A stretch of 64,000 nucleotides of DNA, from the NCBI RefSeq assembly GCF_000004195.4, contig NC_030679.2, positions 15,184,712-15,248,711 on the forward strand, given 5' to 3'. The position numbers were made by a program, and so were the translations under genes. Source of the stretch: Xenopus tropicalis (taxonomy: Eukaryota > Chordata > Amphibia > Anura > Pipidae). The notes beneath the pieces are model-generated. The model ran no database searches. It worked only from the letters and a program-made list of their open reading frames with translations, and was not told the origin of the DNA. This document shows, one piece after another, positions 12,901 through 22,411 of the stretch. The number at the start of each line of letters is the position of its first letter. Position 1 is the first letter of the stretch.

Positions 12901-15900
12901 ATACTTTGTTCTTTACATAGTTGAATGTGCTGACAATAAAATCACACAAAAATTATTATTGGAAATCAAAATTTATCAACCCATTGAGGTCTGGATTTGG
13001 AGTCACACTCAAAATTAAAGTGGAAAAAAAAACACTACAGGCTGATCCAACTTTGATGTAATGTCCTTAAAACAAGTCAAATGAGGCTCAGTAGTGTGTG
13101 TGACTGCCACATGCCTGTATGGCCTCCCTACAATGCCTGAGCATGCTCCTGATGAGGTGGTGGATGGTCTCCTGAGGGATCTCCTCCCAGACCTGGACTA
13201 AAGCGAGACATGATGTCCCAGATGTGTTCAATTGGATTCAGGTCTGGGGAATGGGTGGGCCAGTCCATAGCATCAATGCCTTTGTCTTGCAGGAACTTCT
13301 GGCACACTCCAGCCACATGAGGTCTAGCATTGTCTTGCATTAGGAGGAACCCAGGGCCAACCGCAACAGCATATGGTCTCACAAGGGGTCTGAGCATCTC
13401 ATCTCTTTACCTAATGGCAGTCAGGCTACCTATGGCGAGCACATCAAGGGCTGTGCGGCCCCCCAAAGAAATGCCACCCCACACCATTACTGACCCACTG
13501 CCAAACTGGTCATGCTGGAGGATATTGCAGGCAGCAGAATGTTCTCCACCGCGTCACATGTGCTCAGTGTGAACCTGCTTTCATCTGTGAAGAGCACAGG
13601 GCGCCAGTGGCGAATTTGCCAATCTTGGTGTTCTCTGGCAAATGGCTGTAAGCACAACTCCCACCTGTGGACGTCGGGCCCTCATACCACCCTCATGGAA
13701 TCTGTTTCTGACCGTTTAAGCAGACACATGCAAATTTGTGGCCCACTGGAGGTCATTTTGCAGGGCTCTGGCAGTGCTCCTCCTGTTCCTCCTTGCACAA
13801 AGGCGGAGGTAGCGGTCCTGCTGCTGTGTTGTTGTCCTCCTAGGGCCTCCTCCACATCTCCTGATGTACTGGCCTGTCCCCTGGTAGCGCCTCCATGCTC
13901 TAGACACTATGCCGACAGACACAGCAAACCTTCTTGCCACAGCTCGCATTGATGTACCATCCTGGATGAGCTGCACTACCTGAGCCATTTGTGTGGGTTG
14001 TAGACTCCGTCTCACGCAACCACTAGAGTGAAAGCATCGCCAGCATACAAAAGTGACCAAAACATCAGACAGAAAGCATAGGAACTGAGAATTGGTCTGT
14101 GGTCACCACCTGCAGAACCACTCCTTTATTGGGGATGTCTTGCTAATTGCCTATAATTTCCACCTGTTGTCTATTGCATTGGTGCAACAGCATGTGAAAT
14201 TGATTGTCAATCAGTGTTGCTACCTAAGTGGACAGTTTGATTTCACAGAAGTGTGATTGACTTGGAGTTACATTGTGTTGTTTAAGTGTTCCCTTTAGAT
14301 ACATTTTCTATTTAGGAGTACCCAATAGCACAAGCTACTAAAAAAAAGTATATTTTCATGAAAATAGTTTATTTAGATGAAGCGGTGTTATACATATGAG
14401 CTTGTTCATGCAATATATTTTTATAGAGACCTACATTGTTTGGGGAGTAGTTTTCCTTTAACCAAAGCATAAGGGGCTCACACACACTCATTCATAAACA
14501 CTGCACCAAACATCAGGAATCTGTGAGTTTGCTACCTGTCCTTCCTTCTTCATCGTAGTTGTCCAGATCATATTCTGCCAACTCATCATCATTCAGCTTT
14601 GAAATACTTTCCTCCTGTTCTTCGCCATCTTGCGGAGCCTCGTTTGCTTCTGCCTCTTCATTGCTTTCCATGTTGTCGCCTTCATTTTGCTCAGCTTCAT
14701 CTTCGTCACCCTCAAGTTCTCCTCTGTTAGAAGGTAGAGAACAAATGCAGAAGAGGAATCCCCTTAAAGGGATTCTGTCATGATTTTTATGGTATACTTT
14801 TTAATTCTAAATTGCACTGTTTACATAGCAAATAATTCACTGTACCATTTAAAATTTTATTCTTGAACCAACAAATGAATTTTTTTTAGCAGTAATATTG
14901 ATGTGTAGGTGCCATCTTAGTACATTGTGCCTGAGTCTGAGCTTTCAGAAGGAGCCAGCACTACACATTAGAACTGCTTTCAGGTAACCTATTGTTTCTC
15001 CTACTCCCATGTAACTGGAGAAGTGGCAAGCCGGACTTGGATTTCTTACTATTGAGTGCTATTCTTATATCTACTGGGAGCTGCTATCTTGCTTCCTTCC
15101 CTTTGTTCTGCTGATCAGCTGCTGAGGGGAAAGGGGGGGGGCAGGGTGATATCACTCCAACTGGTAGCTCAGGAGTAAAATGTGACTGAAGTTTATCAGA
15201 GCACAGGTCACATGGCTGTAGCACCCTGGGAAATGAAGAATATGGCTAGCCCCATGGGAAATTTCAAAATTAATTATAAATAAATCTGTGCTTTTAAAAA
15301 CAGATTTCAATGCAGGATTCTGCTGAAGGTCAATTAACTGATGGGTTTTGAAAAATACATGTTCTGCCATGACAGTAGTCCTTTAACTATTGCAGCCTAT
15401 TTAGTGCTTTTCCAACTCTAAGGGCAGTGGCACTCTGGGAGATTAGTCACCGCGATAAATCTTCGTTATTGCGGGTGACTAATCTTCCCGAAATGCTATC
15501 CCACCGGCAAGAATGTAAATCGCCCGAAGTTGCCTCACAAGTAAAACTTCGGGCGGCTTCAGAAAACCAAGCGACACGTATGCCATCCCACCGGTGATTT
15601 ACGTTCTTGATGGGGAGATTAGTTGCACCAAAATAGCGAAGATTTATCGCCGGCGACTAATTTCCCTGTGTGCCACTGCCCTAAGGGCAAGACCCCACGG
15701 AGAGACTTCCTCACCCCCAATAGATCACTGCTATTGCGGGCAAGTACCCACTCAGAAAAGGGTTCCGGTGGAAAGCCCTTTGCATTGCTTCAGTTTCCAA
15801 AGTCACGCAAAGTTTCCTCCTGCAGGCAACTTGCACAACTTCGGAAACCGAAGCGATGCAAAGGGCTTTCCACCGGCGACTTCTATAGTTAAACCCCTTT

Positions 15901-18308
15901 TTGGAGTGATCTATTACTGGCGAGTAAGTCACTCCGTGGGGTCTTTCCCTAAGGGTGAAGACACACGGAGCTACTAGTAGCAGCTACTTGTCGTGGCTAC
16001 TAAAAAAAGACAATGCTAATCATTTACTGATAATAGTCTCTATGTGTGTTTTAGTAGAGGCAATTCGCAGTCTATGGCAGGGGATTTTCTGGAGCTTAGT
16101 AGCCTTGAAAAAGTAGCTGCTACTAGTAGCTTGGTGTGTCTTCACCCTAAGGTGACAGTACTGAGAATTTTCTCTACTAAAACACACGTAGAGACAATTA
16201 TCTAGTAATCGCTCGTTAGGAAAAGAGTAATGAAAGTTGTAAAGAGCCCACTTGGCTTTACACAGTTGTAGTTTTTTGTAATGGTATGAGATCTATTATT
16301 ATTAATTTTACAATTGTGGGTTTTTCTGGAGCACTGTGCCCAGGATCAATCTGTTTAAATAGAACTCCATGGGAAATTGAAATAATGGGTTGATTCCATA
16401 CCTGTACTGTATTCTCTCTGAGATATTTTAGCAAACACACTTTACTCTAATAAAATATAGAAAGATAGAAAACAATACATAATTTGTTTGTCAGTATCAG
16501 GTCTGTTCGTAGCTGCCCAGAGAACACTGAGCATGTGTAGTGCCATGACACACAAAAGATGGCTAAACAAGATTCAAGATGGGGAGCTGCTGAACAACTG
16601 AAGTAATTTTGGTGGCAGTTTACTCACTCTAATTGCTCCTTTGCTTCAGAAATAAGTCTAGTCAGTTCTGCTTCACTCAGCTGAACCTAGAAGAAAAAAG
16701 GTAATGGCATTATGTCAGAAGAACAGAGGAAAGTTCATTCAGTTCATGTCAAATGCCTTAACACAAGTAACTGAAGACTAGCCCTTGGACTGTTGATCCT
16801 GGTAAATGCCAGAGCGGGTACTGTAATATGTCATAGATAATTATTAATTATTGTTCTGGTTGGGGCTGTTAGAGACTCTGTATACTTAAAATGTCAGGAT
16901 CTATATTGAATCCAAGTCTAGACCTGGTGGTGACCCACAGTAAAGGTCCTGGGGCCAAACAATCGAATTATATTGGCGGCAATGGGGTCCGGTCCGGGGA
17001 CCGCATCAACAACCAATGCGGTCCCAACTAGATTTTCTAACCTGCCCGATCGAGATCTGGCCAATTTCAGGCCAGATATCGGTCAGACAGGCCCGTCGGT
17101 CTAAGGGACTGATATCGGCAGCTAGAATCGGCCCGTGTATGGGGACCTTAACTCCAGGGCCGGATTTCTGTCCCCGAGGCCGCCCCTGTCGGTCGCCCCC
17201 TCCCCACCCATGCGCATGCGCGAAAGCGCCCCCAGTGCGCATGTGCAAAAGCGCGGGCCCCCCAGTGCGCATGTGCAAAAGCGCGGGCCCCCCAGTGCGC
17301 ATGCACAAAAGCGCGCCCCCCCCGTGCGCATGCGCGAAAGCGCGCCCCCCCCGTGCGCATGCGCGAAAGCGACCCCATCAGTGCGCATGCGTTCCTTAAA
17401 ACGCCCATATGGAGCAGTGGGGAGAGGTCCCCGACTGCTCCGTATGGGAGCCAAATTTAAATTTTTTTTTGCGGCGGGCGGCATGCCGCCCCTAAACTTC
17501 TGCCGCCCTAGGCCCGGGCCTTTGTGGCCTCTCCACAAATCCGGGCCTGCTTAACTCCCATAAACCCTCAGATCCAAAGTTGGACGTTCACCATTAACTA
17601 AAGGTTAGTTCTGCTTTAGGTATGAATATGAAGACATCATGAAGATACTATAAGCTTTCGCCATTAAAACATTCAGGGCTCAAGGCTTCTTTTGCTTATT
17701 TACACTGATAAGGACAAGGGCAGGAACCAATGAAGAATGTCGTCATAACAACTATTTTTTTTTATTTTTTTTTTCTGATTTTACCTTACGCCCAGTGATG
17801 GAGCAACAGGGTACCATCCGAGGTCTGAATAAATGATGTCAGAATTAGAGCTTCCACAGTCAGTTAAAGGTAAAGTACTTGTTCTATGATACAAATACAC
17901 GCCCCTTTTGTTAGTATACTGTCACTTGTGCAGAAATCAGTACGGCAGCAATATCTACTGTCAGCTGGAACTTACAGTCATTTACTATTAAAAGGAAACT
18001 ACATCGGTTTCGCTTTGCTTCTATCTGAAACCAAGTGTAATCAAAACATGCCGGGACAACACGTCCCGGCCATTTACATCATATTCCCAGTTAGCATTCA
18101 TGTAACGCCCTTTACAAAAATAAATACAGTGCCCAAGATTTCGTCTCTGTCACACACTATGGGTTATACCATCCTGTCGGCATAATAAATAAGACCCGAA
18201 TTGGCACAACAGCCGCCTACAACTAAGAGCGAAGACAGTTACCTTGTCGGGGCTCTCTTTAGCGACTCCCCGCGATACCCAGGACAGGCAGGTTATCTGA
18301 CAGCTCAT
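1935..18308 (-). CDS. pwp1: PWP1 homolog, WD-repeat protein (3' end outside window)
   Basis: Twelve coding exons join in one open frame with GT/AG splice sites and matching phases: 18243-18308, 16628-16686, 14536-14723, 12096-12181, 8163-8259, 7565-7675, 7197-7327, 6926-6999, 5650-5746, 4697-4758, 3543-3654, 1935-2025. They total 1174 nt (391 codons plus one base). The product is colinear with vertebrate PWP1 (about 500 residues), so roughly 110 C-terminal codons lie left of the window. Visible features are the ATG at 18308, an acidic Glu/Asp-rich segment (residues ~42-95) ending in [15 protein letters not shown], a lysine cluster KKKKKKGKK near residue 240, and WD40 repeats with cores VWDLDL, LLWDMS and LYDCRS. 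From the family: a nucleolar/chromatin protein that supports RNA polymerase I transcription and growth control. Introns are heavily loaded with transposons, none of which breaks an exon. Confidence 0.96.
2600..8160. other. pwp1 introns without recognisable genes
   Basis: Between the small pwp1 exons the introns are AT-rich. They hold simple repeats, notably an AT dinucleotide run at about 3943-3973 and a short TG run near 3690. Open frames here are short and lack coding bias. I see no RNA gene or additional protein exon. Confidence 0.5.
3943..3973. repeat. (AT)n microsatellite
   Basis: An uninterrupted run of about 15 AT dinucleotides in a pwp1 intron. Confidence 0.9.
8620..11436 (+). CDS. 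LINE ORF2: apurinic-type endonuclease and reverse transcriptase
   Basis: An unbroken frame of 938 codons. The N-terminal ~220 residues form an endonuclease-exonuclease-phosphatase domain: GITETWW with the catalytic Glu near residue 39, [11 protein letters not shown] near 142 and the GNSDHNM His box near 209. The reverse transcriptase follows, with [40 protein letters not shown] and the catalytic FADD at 661-664, then a CR1-type C-terminal region ([11 protein letters not shown]). The first ~10 codons are encoded by flanking MITE sequence and begin with TTG; the first in-frame ATG is at 8935, inside the endonuclease. It is therefore a truncated coding remnant rather than an expressed host gene. 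The relation to chicken CR1 is by recognition. Confidence 0.9.
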   Translation: MNGCPHGYIANAHSLSGKLGELQAIACIENYDLIGITETWWDDKCDWAANLNGYTLFRRDREIKKGGGVCLYVKSDLKPCNKDITNENVESLWVEISVGLKVTKKMIIGVCYKPPRIDEGDEAQLLLQMEEASKLGQVVVMGDFNYPDIDWSNGVAKSEKASRFVNMLNDNFLFQAVQEPTRNDTILDLVISNNNELISNICVGEHLGNSDHNMVSFEIMLQRQRYKGVTNTLNFRRADFASIRASLQCVNWERLFMGLDTEGKWNIFKTLLCRYTQQYIPLVSKERHRKEKPLWLNKSVIVEVGKKKRAFRAFKLAGTAETFIRYKEANKACKKAIKQAKIEMERDIAARSKKNPKLFFNYVNSKKMKQEGVGTLLSRGGKLVDENGEKAEILNSYFSSVYTSEEPDNEGFPCNMPSSSNLATGAWVTREEIQKRLEHVKVNKGPGPDGIHPRVLNELSSVIAKPLHLILQDSLRSGMVPRDWRIANVVPLFKKGSRSQPENYRPVSLTSVVGKLLEGVIRDRVLEYIAVHNTTSLCQHGFMRNRSCQTNLVAFYEEVSRNLDAGMAVDVIYLDFAKAFDTVPHRRLMIKLRNIGLEHNICNWIENWLKDRLQRVVVNGTFSNWTSVVSGVPQGSVLGPLLFNLFINDLEVGIDSTVSIFADDTKLCKTISSMQDAAALQSDLTKLDNWAANWKMRFNVDKCKVMHFGRNNINANYLLNGSVLGVSLMEKDLGVFVDNKLSNARQCHSVATKANKVLSCIKKGIDSRDENIILPLYRSLVRPHLEYAVQFWAPVLKKDINELERVQRRATKLVKGMEDFNYEVRLSRLGLFSLEKRRLRGDMITLYKYIRGDYRQLGDVLFSHKNNQRTRGHPFRLEERSFHLKQRRWFFTVRAVRLWNALPSDVVMADSVNAFKRGLDEFLINQNIQGYCDTNIYS
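8648..11576 (+). mobile_element. CR1/L2-type LINE, 5'-truncated, with intact ORF2 body
   Basis: A non-LTR retrotransposon inserted in the MITE described above. Its 3' end has the tail of this group: a block reading GTTGAACTTGATGGACACTG near 11521, followed by tandem TATGTAAC-type octamers (about 11555-11573). The left junction begins at the start of the endonuclease domain, so ORF1 and the 5' UTR are missing. Bases ATAG/TAG are shared at the junctions, so exact boundaries are uncertain by up to 4 bp. The unbroken frame implies a recent insertion. Confidence 0.88.
12354..12480. repeat. Fragment of the GGCCATACAC-type MITE
   Basis: Begins 'taaagctggctatacac' and contains a 'ggtgggcaatatcagg' block shared with 19805-19985 and 38920-39262. 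It is a degraded partial copy in a pwp1 intron, immediately before the Tc1-like element. Confidence 0.5.
12828..14297 (-). mobile_element. Tc1/mariner-like transposon, inactive
   Basis: The left end follows a TA and begins CACTGCTCAAAAAAATAAAG; the right end is the complement of a terminus in the same family (GTGTTCCCTTTA) but stops short, lacking the last ~15 bp of the inverted repeat. The body is the minus-strand transposase relic. This family is widespread in fish and other vertebrates. The copy lies in the pwp1 intron between exons 14536-14723 and 12096-12181. The missing right terminus together with the broken transposase means it cannot move by itself. Confidence 0.88.
13088..14011 (-). 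pseudogene. Tc1-like transposase pseudogene
   Basis: The minus strand retains the transposase in pieces: a DNA-binding helix region ([19 protein letters not shown], then [12 protein letters not shown]) around 13900-14010, a first catalytic-Asp region (FTDESRF) near 13580, [11 protein letters not shown] near 13330 and [12 protein letters not shown] near 13220, with the stop at 13088-13090. The expected initiator ATG reads GTG at 14009-14011. Small deletions shift the frame between the first catalytic region and LMQDNARPH (near 13550) and after HIWDIMSR (near 13190). It is a dead DDE-type transposase. Confidence 0.85.
14764..15386. mobile_element. T2-type MITE, full length
   Basis: TTAA at 14764-14767 followed by AAGGGATTCTGTCATG, and the matching inverted terminus CATGACAGTAGTCCTTTAA at the right end. 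The interior is noncoding and closely matches, in the opposite orientation, the copy at 25160-25708; a partial relative is at 39450-39790. It is the first of four abutting MITEs. Confidence 0.85.
15422..15681. mobile_element. Palindromic MITE A, TAA flanks
   Basis: Flanked by TAA at 15419-15421 and 15682-15684. Inverted termini are GGGCAGTGGCACTCTGGGAG and its near-complement ending GTGTGCCACTGCCC. Almost the whole element folds back on itself. Relatives are at 24628-24921 and 54800-54978. A 3-bp TWA target is typical of PIF/Harbinger elements, which is the likely but unproved class. Confidence 0.8.
15685..15949. mobile_element. Palindromic MITE B, TAA flanks
   Basis: Shares its left TAA (15682-15684) with MITE A and ends before TAA at 15950-15952. 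Inverted termini are GGGCAAGACCCCACGGAG and CTCCGTGGGGTCTTTCCC. The interior contains long inverted blocks, for example 'ggaaagccctttgca' and its complement. It is noncoding and may be Harbinger-like by its target size. Confidence 0.8.
15953..16147. mobile_element. Palindromic MITE C, TAA flanks
   Basis: Starts right after TAA 15950-15952 and ends before TAA 16148-16150. Termini are GGGTGAAGACACACGGAG and its near-complement TTGGTGTGTCTTCACCC, and the interior has inverted 'agctactagtagcagctact' blocks. It is the third of three MITEs sharing TAA junctions. Confidence 0.8.
16958..17165. repeat. Half-copy of the GGCCATACAC-type MITE
   Basis: Matches 39045-39262 in the blocks 'ggaccgcatcaa', 'aacctgcccgatcg' and 'ggccgatttcaggcc', and ends at 'cggcccgtgtatggggacctta'. 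The matching left half is absent, and the GC-rich tandem array follows directly on its right. It lies in pwp1 intron 1. Confidence 0.6.
17205..17395 (+). repeat. CpG-rich minisatellite of NRF1-like motifs
   Basis: About six tandem units of 29-30 bp, each carrying GTGCGCATGCGCGAAAGCG or a C-to-T decayed version, separated by C-runs. Three units contain the complete NRF1-type palindrome TGCGCATGCGC; the others differ by one or a few changes, mostly CpG decay. It sits in pwp1 intron 1, about 0.9 kb downstream of the start codon. The array itself is plain; regulatory activity is only inferred. Confidence 0.8.
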
Positions 18309-18440
18309 TGTGGCTGCAACAGCGCTGATCTACAAGCTACAGTCTTACAGTAGTTAGCTAATGAGCCAGTCAGCAATGGCTGCGCCCTGTCCGTCCCATG
18401 TGTTTCCGGAATGTCTGCAGTATTACTTCCTATTTCCGGT
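18309..18440 (-). promoter_or_regulatory. pwp1: pwp1 proximal promoter and 5' leader with ETS motifs
   Basis: Just upstream of the pwp1 ATG there is no TATA box. In gene orientation there are ETS-type sites: ACCGGAAAT at 18432-18440, GGAAGT at 18425-18430 and TTCCGGA at 18404-18410. Clustered ETS sites near a start are typical of TATA-less housekeeping promoters, which suits a growth-related gene. The transcription start cannot be placed exactly from sequence alone. Confidence 0.55.
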
Positions 18441-19800
18441 AGTACAAGGATATGCTCTGTCCAGAAACAAAAGCATGGGGGATTTAGTGTTAATGTATTA
18501 GTTCACCGTGTCTACTCTGTATCGTGGCAGAGATGAAAGACAAATTAGGTTCTGTTCATCTAAGGGTTGCTTTGGGCGAAATTATACTTTTGAAATACTT
18601 CACTATCCACGTCAATGTGCGAGTTATAGTTTAACCTCAAACGAAAGTCGGTGCGTTTCACATTGAATATACCAGAGCTTTATGCTTTAGTTTACCTACA
18701 ATGCCTGAGGCCCCTTAAATTCTAAACTATGACCTTGGTTACTGTTAATTTATTCAGCAGAATATCATGGAGGATGTAAAAGAACTAGCAGTAGAATTCA
18801 GGAAAGTGGTATCAAGGCAAATTTGCCTTTAAATGTTAATTCACTTTAGAAAATAATTGAACTGCTAATTCACAATTGGGAATTTGGCATACAAGTATTG
18901 AACTTAAATGAGATCTAAAGTTTAACAAGTTAGCAAAAATGCAACACAATTATGTTTTGGTGATCTGTACCAGCCCAAGGCCCCCAAAGCACTTTAGCAG
19001 GGAAGATCTGTTCCCCTGAAGATACCCCCCAGTAGCTCCCCACGTTCTTTTTTCCTAGCACAGCCTACACTATGTGCTGCTATCACTTTCCTATGCTTTG
19101 GGATACACTCGCAATATACACTATGTATATAATATAAAAGTCACAATAGAAGACTGAATAGTAATGAATTTGGATTCTCATTACATGGCAGCGAAGAAAC
19201 CATTACATTTTGTATCAGAATTTAATAATTAACTGTAGCATCAGCTTCTGTGATTGTTCTATGACAAATTTTGCCTTTGGCCCTAGGTAGGTAGGTAGGA
19301 CAAAAAGAGAAAAATATAGGAAGGCTGGTATTATATTCAAGAAAAGATAGCAACCTACACATGTTTCTCTCCTCTTGGGTCTGCCTCCACTACAGTTACA
19401 CCACTGGTCTTACCAGTCAACCCCTCCTTCCTCCACATGGTAATTCAACTGCACCCTAGGTAGGGATGTCACCTATTGTCAGTGACAGTACCAGCCAGTA
19501 GGGAAAAGATTATGGCCCATGAAGTAATTGGCAAGACCTTGATGTTATGGAGAGGAGCCATGATGTTAAGTTCTGGGCCTTGTCTACTATTATACCAGAT
19601 AGGTGTGTGAAATACAGGCCCGGTGGCAACCACACCCTGCCTAGGACTTTAGGGTCGAAGATGCCAGGTTCGTACTAGGGGGTTCAGGGCACACTGGGGC
19701 TGCTTCCCCAGAGGCCCCTGCATCCCCAGGAGCCCCCACAGTGCCCTTCACACCCCCCCTGCAGGGGCCCTCATGACCCGTCCGACCCCCCGAGCACATG
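18441..19800. other. Intergenic, repeats only
   Basis: No plausible exon is seen upstream of pwp1. The region 18957-19260 shares blocks ('gtaccagcccaaggcccc', 'agtagctcccca') with 42176-42655. From about 19620 a C/G-rich block with 'ggggcccctgc'-type text resembles 23030-23285 and 50735-50895, a dispersed frog repeat of unknown class. Confidence 0.5.
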
Positions 19801-19804
19801 TAAC

Positions 19805-19985
19805 TTAAGGTGCCCATACACGATCAAATTAGCCTATATGTTCCCCGATATTGCCCACCCATAGGTGGGGATATCGGGAGAAGATCCGCTCGCTTGGCAA
19901 CCTAATTTGATAGTTTGGCCCATTCCGGGTGCCGTGGTGGGCCAGTCCTACCCTGGAAGATGCTGTGAGTTCAGCAACAGCTGGA
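19805..19985. repeat. GGCCATACAC-type MITE fragment
   Basis: Begins TTAAGGTGCCCATACACG, with a 'cccacctatgggtgggcaat'-type block and 'ccgctcgcttggcaac', matching 38920-39040. Only one half is retained. Confidence 0.55.
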
Positions 19986-20299
19986 GAATATCTCCTAGAT
20001 TCAAGCTTGCGCAACACACAAACGCATATGTGTGTGTATATGACTTTATTCAACTCAGAATCACACAAGACTTTCAAACCAAAACACAGTCTGATGGCAG
20101 TCTGCCTGACTGTATGAACAAAGGACTCCATTCACCATACACAGCTAATGCACATGCATTCTTTTCAGTTTCCTTCCCACACAATTTGCAAATTTACCCT
20201 ATACAGCCCAAAGTTGAAGCCATATTGTTGGTCAGATGCATTTATTTGTATAAATTAGGTTAAAATTTCTACAAATAAATTAGGTTAAAAAATCTGTTA

Positions 20300-21360
20300 A
20301 TGTAGGTGTCATTTGGACAGGAACATGTCCACAAACAGCTGGGCAGGTTTTCACACAAAGGTTGAACTGGATGGACATGTCTTTTTTTAGATTCATATGC
20401 CATTATATTGCTGTGTTACTCTATACAGAAGTATAATTTTCTTTGTAATCTTGCAGTGTCAGTACAATGGCATAAAGGAGAATTGTGTAAGCTCTTTTCT
20501 TCCTCCTGTATTGGTCAGTATCTGTATGATTGATGTATACACCCTTCTACTTTACAGGGATTCGGAATATGTTTGTAAATACATTAATGTGGTAATCAAA
20601 TAAAGATACCTGATGATGGTTGTTCATGTGTCAGAGGCCATAGCATTGAATACTGTGATTGGTTGATAAGTGCTCCCATAAGCTATAAGCTGGGAAGTGT
20701 CAGACTGGCACACTGGAAGCCCTGAGTGAAGGGTCCACTGCCCCCTGCAACTACTCTGCTGCTGTAACACAATCCAGCCCCACCAAGCTCCATGGCACAA
20801 TACACTGCCGATGTGTATGGGTCCCACCAGGTTTTTTCCAGTGCCCTGGTGGGCAACTTCAGTCCTTAAGTTGGGCATAATGAGAAGCAATTGGCTACCA
20901 TATCACTGGATACTGTTTACTGAAGTCAGCATTTACAGACCCCTAATGGCAATCTGTGGATTCCGGCAAGTGCCAGAGAGGCTGCTGTAAATCACCATAT
21001 TGAGGCACAATGCATTGGGCTGGTGGGGCTGTTTGGGCCTCTGTGTACTTGAAATGTCAAGGCTTATTTTTGTTCCCATTCGAGACCTGAGCATTTACCT
21101 GTGCTTCATACAGCTACAGTTGTTCAACAGGGACAGAGTGCGTATGAGGCTAAGGTACTGGGGTACTCCATCTTCTTGTGTCTTTGACTTTTAACTTATT
21201 GCAACTGTATCTTGTATTTATTTCTACTTATTGTTATACTGTGTATTTATCTGTTAGCTGTTATTATCTTAATAACCCCCTGTTTGTATTAATGTATTCT
21301 ACTGTACAGCGCTGCGTACATAAGTAGCGGTTTATAAATAAAGATATAAATACATACATA
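20300..21360. repeat. LINE 3'-tail fragments and unclassified repeats
   Basis: The block 'ggttgaactggatggacatg' near 20360 matches the CR1/L2 3'-end motif at 11521. The block 'tgtacagcgctgcg' with 'tttataaataaa' at 21300-21345 matches another tail at 44085-44270. Between them lies a dispersed repeat ('gggctgtttgggcctctgtg' near 21027) that also occurs at 16860-16930 and 23720-23810. No gene was found. Confidence 0.5.
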
Positions 21361-21616
21361 CCTTGGGCCAAGCCGACCAGGTTGCCTAGGGCGCCTGGTT
21401 GGCTTGGCCCGGCACTGGAAGGAAAGCCCAGTGCTGAGATCTTTCCAAAGACTTCCAAATAATAAATCCCTTGCACCCCCAAGGGTCCCCTGGCACCTGA
21501 TCCTAATATATGCAGCAGTCATGTTGGGCTTGGGGTGCAAAACTTGGCAGGCTTGAGATAATATCTACATATAATACTTTTTCCTACTGGGTCTTGGCAC
21601 CATTCCAGGATAAGCA

Positions 21617-21905
21617 CTTAAAGGGGTGGTTCTTAGTATGTTTTTAGTATGTTATAGAATGGCCAATTCTAACCAAATTTTCAACTGGTCTTCATTATTT
21701 AATTTTTAATTTTGTAATTATTTGCCTTCTTCTTCTTCTACACAAATTTTACAATCAACAGGTGACTGGCCAGTATACCAATTTATACACATTATAAAAA
21801 TATAAAATCTAATTCAAAAGACCAGGTCTTATAAAATATATTTTTATAATGTGTATGAATTTGTTGACTGGCCAGACACCTATTGATCGTAAAATTTGTG
21901 TTATA
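21617..21905. repeat. T2 MITE left end with internal inverted repeat
   Basis: TTAAAGGGGTGGTTC begins near 21619. An inverted repeat follows: about 21740-21805 ('actggccagtat...acattataaaaatata') is complementary to 21836-21904 ('tatatttttataatgtgt...actggccag'). It is probably a smaller MITE inserted in a T2 remnant. Confidence 0.5.
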
Positions 21906-22317
21906 TTGAATAAACAGTATTTTAATTCCACACAATATATTTACATTTTGCATGTAACCCATATAGTGGGTTTTTGAACTCGTATCAGTGGGGAGGGCCA
22001 ATTCAGTACCTCTGTTTGCCTCGGGTATATTAGATGTTAATGTTCTATAGAAGAACCTATATTTACTATTTGTTATGTTACAATACTCCCTGTTCTGCTG
22101 AGGAGTTTTGAGAGTTGTAGTTGAACAGTAGTCTGAGAAATGCAGATGGGAAAGTATTTACTGAGCAGCTCATTATTAGATAATACTTTTATGTGATATT
22201 GGTGTAGGAGAGGCTTTCTGATATATATTTGTGTATTTAGGCTGTGCTGTACCCATCAGGGCAGCCACTGACTGCAACATCCTTAGTTTGTGTGCATGCT
22301 ATGCACTCTCTGCCCTT

Positions 22318-22411
22318 CATTGGCTGACTGAGCTGTCAGATCAGGTTGCCATGACAATAAGTTGCCACCCCTTTGCTGGAGGGGAAGGAGACAGGAAGAG
22401 AAAATGGCAGT
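22318..22411 (+). promoter_or_regulatory. Possible promoter and first exon (very uncertain)
   Basis: A CCAAT-type box lies at 22318-22324, followed about 80 bp later by ATGGCA at 22404-22409 directly at a good donor (gtgagt from 22410). This would be a two-codon first coding exon in phase 0, which fits the acceptor at 26175. There is no TATA box or CpG cluster, and no known protein is recognised. Confidence 0.2.

Noticed and set aside
13330..13952. Plus-strand open frames of 80 and 146 codons
   Set aside because: They are antisense shadows of the minus-strand Tc1-like transposase relic.
17016..17554. Several overlapping 100-139-codon frames on both strands
   Set aside because: They are by-products of the GC-rich minisatellite, which is open in many frames at once.
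19865..20263. A 132-codon plus-strand frame
   Set aside because: Overlaps MITE debris and has no coding features or splice context.
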